A stretch of DNA of 24,640 nt from Rhodothermaceae bacterium (lineage in GTDB: Bacteria > Bacteroidota > Rhodothermia > Rhodothermales > Rubricoccaceae): the NCBI GenBank assembly GCA_013003465.1, contig JABDIZ010000071.1, positions 1-24,640 on the forward strand, given 5' to 3'. Below, piece by piece: positions 22,647 through 24,640 of the stretch (position 1 is its first letter; every line of letters begins with the position of its first letter). The position numbers and the translations under genes were made by a program. The notes under the pieces were generated by a model. The model saw only the letters and a program-made list of their open reading frames with translations, was not told the DNA's origin and made no database searches.

Positions 22647-24640
22647 GGCTCTGGTTTAATTCGGCAGGGGGCACAACAGCATCACTCTCCGGAGGCGCCT
22701 TTCCGCAGCAGGGATTCCATAGCATTGGCATGCCCATGGCGTTGCGCTGCCTCTCTGCCAGGGTCAAGCGGGCGCGGACAAACGCCAGTTCGGGATCGCA
22801 CCCAGCCGTCAAGTCCTTGTAGAACGCGGTCCAGAACATGCGCCGAGACGCGTCGGCCATCGCCCCCGGTACCGCCACGACGATCACGCCCAGTGCCTCG
22901 GCGAGTTGGGAGGCGAGCGCGGGCAGGCCGGGCTCTGCAGGGATCATGGCTGGACGAGCAGCATCCAGAATGAGCACGCAGAGGGAATGCGCTGACCGCA
23001 GAGACTCCTCCAATTCGGATACGGTGTAGGGTCGTGCCACTCCATTTTCCTCCTCTAGCACCAGCTCGGGCTCCTCGCCGCCGGGGAGCGCGTGCCCGAA
23101 CAGATGAAGGACGGGATAGCCCTCCTGAAGGCGCTGCGCGATCTCTGGGAGCGTCGCGCCGTCGGACCGGCGGCCAATCAGCCCTGAGACGTTGCTGAGC
23201 GCGTCGTCGAGGAGGACCCCTTCGTAGGCGGCATCGCCGACGGGGAGGCCCAGCCTCCGCAGGCTCTCCGGCGTGGGCTCGGGCAACACGACGAGCACCC
23301 TGAGCGGACCTCCGGCTGCAGGCTTCGAGACCGCCGACCGCGAGGGCATAGAGACGCAGCGCATGAAGAGCAGCGAGGGGTCTTCGGCGAGGTAGAGGTG
23401 CGTGTCGGGATCGTAGGCATGCTCCCACGGAATGGCCTCAAGACGCGAATCGGCGAGATGAAGGCGCACCTGGACCCCCCTGGGTCGCCAGCCCCGCCGC
23501 CGCGCACGACGGCGGCTGGCCCGGTAGGCCTCGGCCACGGGCTTCGGGAAGAGCGCCCGAAACAGATGACTCCCGATGGCCTTACGGACCTTCGCGTCCG
23601 CAGCCCCGCGCTGAAGTTGCTTGAGTGCGTGCCCAACGGTGGTCCCCTCGGCGAGCTTCTCGTCGAGGTGAAAGGCCTCTCTCGCCTCGACCTGGTCGAT
23701 TCCGTCCGGGGCCTCGACCACGGCAATGCGGTACCCTGAAGGCTCTTGCGTCATGCGGAGGGTGAGGACGAGGGCATCCTCAAAGCGGCGCGGGCTCCGC
23801 GACGACCGCTGCACTCCGTAGGCGAGCGCCGCCCCCAGCAGCCCTGCAATGAGCGGCTCGGTCAGCGGCAGAAGCCGATCCACCCAGACGAAGAGGCCGA
23901 AGTGAATCAGCAGGTAGGCGAGCCCGCTCACCGCCGCCACAATCAGGGTCCTGCGTGAGGAGAGGTAGCGCACGCTGAGGAAGATCAGGATGAAGGCCAG
24001 CCCCACGAAAAGCACGGTCCACCCCACCCCGGCGCGGCGCAGCGGGTCCTCGGCGAGTACGCTGTTCAGGATGTTTGCGTGCACGAGTACGCCCCGCCAC
24101 TCACCGAACGGTGTTTCGAACGTGTCGTCGGAGGACGGATACGTCGAGCCAATTAGAACGAGCTTGTCGTGCAAGTAGGTCCGTAGAAAGTCCGGAGGGT
24201 ACTCGTCCCCTCGGAGCAACGCTTCGGAAGCGATCACCCCTGAGTCCGACGCCCCGAAGAAGTTGCGGTAGTTGATGGGATAGGCGGTTCCTTCGGCGGG
24301 TCGGAGGCCGTGCTCGGCCAGCACGATGTCCCAGTCGCTAAGCCGCTCGCCAGCGGCCTGCCACATGTCGATGAACCGTCCCGGCATGCCTGCGCTATCG
24401 GCCCGCGCGACGGACGCCGCCGTCTCGGCCCGGATTTCGGCGAGGGCATCGGGGAACGACCAGGCCGCGAGGGTCGCGAGGGCGAATGACGGCGCAACCT
24501 CCGACGTGCCTCGCTCCCCGCCCAGCCCCATGCGGAGCCGCGCCTCCATCACCGGCGCGCCCCATAACTCGGCATAGCCAGTGAGGACGTGACGGCGGAG
24601 CCGCGCGGGTGGAGCATCCAGTACCGTATAGCCCTCCGGC
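22627..24640 (-). CDS. CHASE2 sensor fused to a CHAT domain lacking the catalytic Cys, N-terminus cut by window edge
   Basis: The frame is open from the stop at 22627 to the right edge, so the true start lies outside the window; internal starts near 24550 fall within CHASE2 sequence and are rejected. CHASE2 extracytoplasmic sensor sequence runs to about 24050 (P-I-N-Y-R-N-F-F-G, then H-D-K-L-V-L-I-G-S-T, then V-L-V-H-A-N-I-L-N-S-V-L). Three membrane helices follow at about 24031-23963, 23945-23877 and 23870-23811, as is usual after CHASE2. A cytosolic CHAT domain ends the protein (I-P-W-E-H-A-Y-D near 23430; L-H-L-F-G-H with the catalytic His at 23092-23094). At the catalytic Cys position the chain reads V-L-I-L-D-A-A-R-P, with Ala encoded at 22957-22959. 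It is probably a pseudoprotease that signals to the TPR-CHAT gene it overlaps. Confidence 0.87.
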   Translation of the reverse strand, partial: PEGYTVLDAPPARLRRHVLTGYAELWGAPVMEARLRMGLGGERGTSEVAPSFALATLAAWSFPDALAEIRAETAASVARADSAGMPGRFIDMWQAAGERLSDWDIVLAEHGLRPAEGTAYPINYRNFFGASDSGVIASEALLRGDEYPPDFLRTYLHDKLVLIGSTYPSSDDTFETPFGEWRGVLVHANILNSVLAEDPLRRAGVGWTVLFVGLAFILIFLSVRYLSSRRTLIVAAVSGLAYLLIHFGLFVWVDRLLPLTEPLIAGLLGAALAYGVQRSSRSPRRFEDALVLTLRMTQEPSGYRIAVVEAPDGIDQVEAREAFHLDEKLAEGTTVGHALKQLQRGAADAKVRKAIGSHLFRALFPKPVAEAYRASRRRARRRGWRPRGVQVRLHLADSRLEAIPWEHAYDPDTHLYLAEDPSLLFMRCVSMPSRSAVSKPAAGGPLRVLVVLPEPTPESLRRLGLPVGDAAYEGVLLDDALSNVSGLIGRRSDGATLPEIAQRLQEGYPVLHLFGHALPGGEEPELVLEEENGVARPYTVSELEESLRSAHSLCVLILDAARPAMIPAEPGLPALASQLAEALGVIVVAVPGAMADASRRMFWTAFYKDLTAGCDPELAFVRARLTLAERQRNAMGMPMLWNPCCGKAPPESDAVVPPAELNQSHDPIAV

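Noticed and set aside
22627..24552. Treating the CHASE2-CHAT gene as complete, starting at 24552 or 24549
   Set aside because: The frame stays open to the right edge with sensible CHASE2-like sequence, so the real start is outside the window.

Overview
The window is GC-rich (roughly two thirds GC by eye) and reads as a chromosomal segment from a Gram-negative bacterium. The most likely source is a high-GC member of the Bacteroidota/Rhodothermota side (Rhodothermia-like). The support is indirect. Four predicted signal-peptidase I substrates have Gln just after the cleavage site, matching the 'Q-rule' described for Bacteroidetes. Shine-Dalgarno sequences are weak or absent at most starts. There are outer-membrane-type secreted proteins and a CHASE2/CHAT gene pair. 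No tRNA, rRNA, CRISPR array, insertion sequence or integrase was seen.

Left part (1-4594, all minus strand): a UbiA-family prenyltransferase cut by the window edge, a small helix-turn-helix protein, a small secreted protein of unknown function, an AlkA-type 3-methyladenine DNA glycosylase overlapping an exported isoaspartyl peptidase/asparaginase, and a secreted protein with a helical N-terminus and a probable outer-membrane beta-barrel. This looks like ordinary housekeeping and envelope content.

Middle part (about 4921-16770, plus strand): after a 405-base divergent intergenic region with a sigma70-like promoter comes a compact, probably co-transcribed cassette. It encodes (1) a vWA-like lipoprotein, (2) a four-helix membrane protein, (3) a tubulin/FtsZ-superfamily GTPase-like protein, (4) a 1172-residue protein with about 600 residues of unrecognised sequence fused to an Hsp70/actin-fold ATPase, (5) a DnaK-like chaperone without the alpha-helical lid, (6) a TerB-like/Ig-like protein with two C-terminal membrane helices, probably starting at TTG, and (7) a three-helix membrane protein with an SH3b domain. 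Two small genes follow at 16962-17704, after a possible weak terminator. This is the best candidate for an under-described system: tubulin-fold and actin-fold nucleotide switches tied to at least four membrane or lipid-anchored partners, with no catalytic effector recognised.

Right part (17799-24640, minus strand, convergent with the cassette): a two-gene unit. The upstream gene is cut by the right edge and encodes a CHASE2 sensor, three membrane helices and a CHAT protease-like domain in which Ala occupies the expected catalytic Cys position. The downstream gene overlaps it by 20 bases. It encodes a 1615-residue protein: signal peptide, ankyrin repeats, PPC-like beta domain, about sixteen exact 42-residue TPRs, then a CHAT domain with intact His and Cys. 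A sensor pseudo-protease paired with an active TPR-CHAT protease is inferred. A functional link between this pair and the tubulin/Hsp70 cassette is only a hypothesis from proximity.
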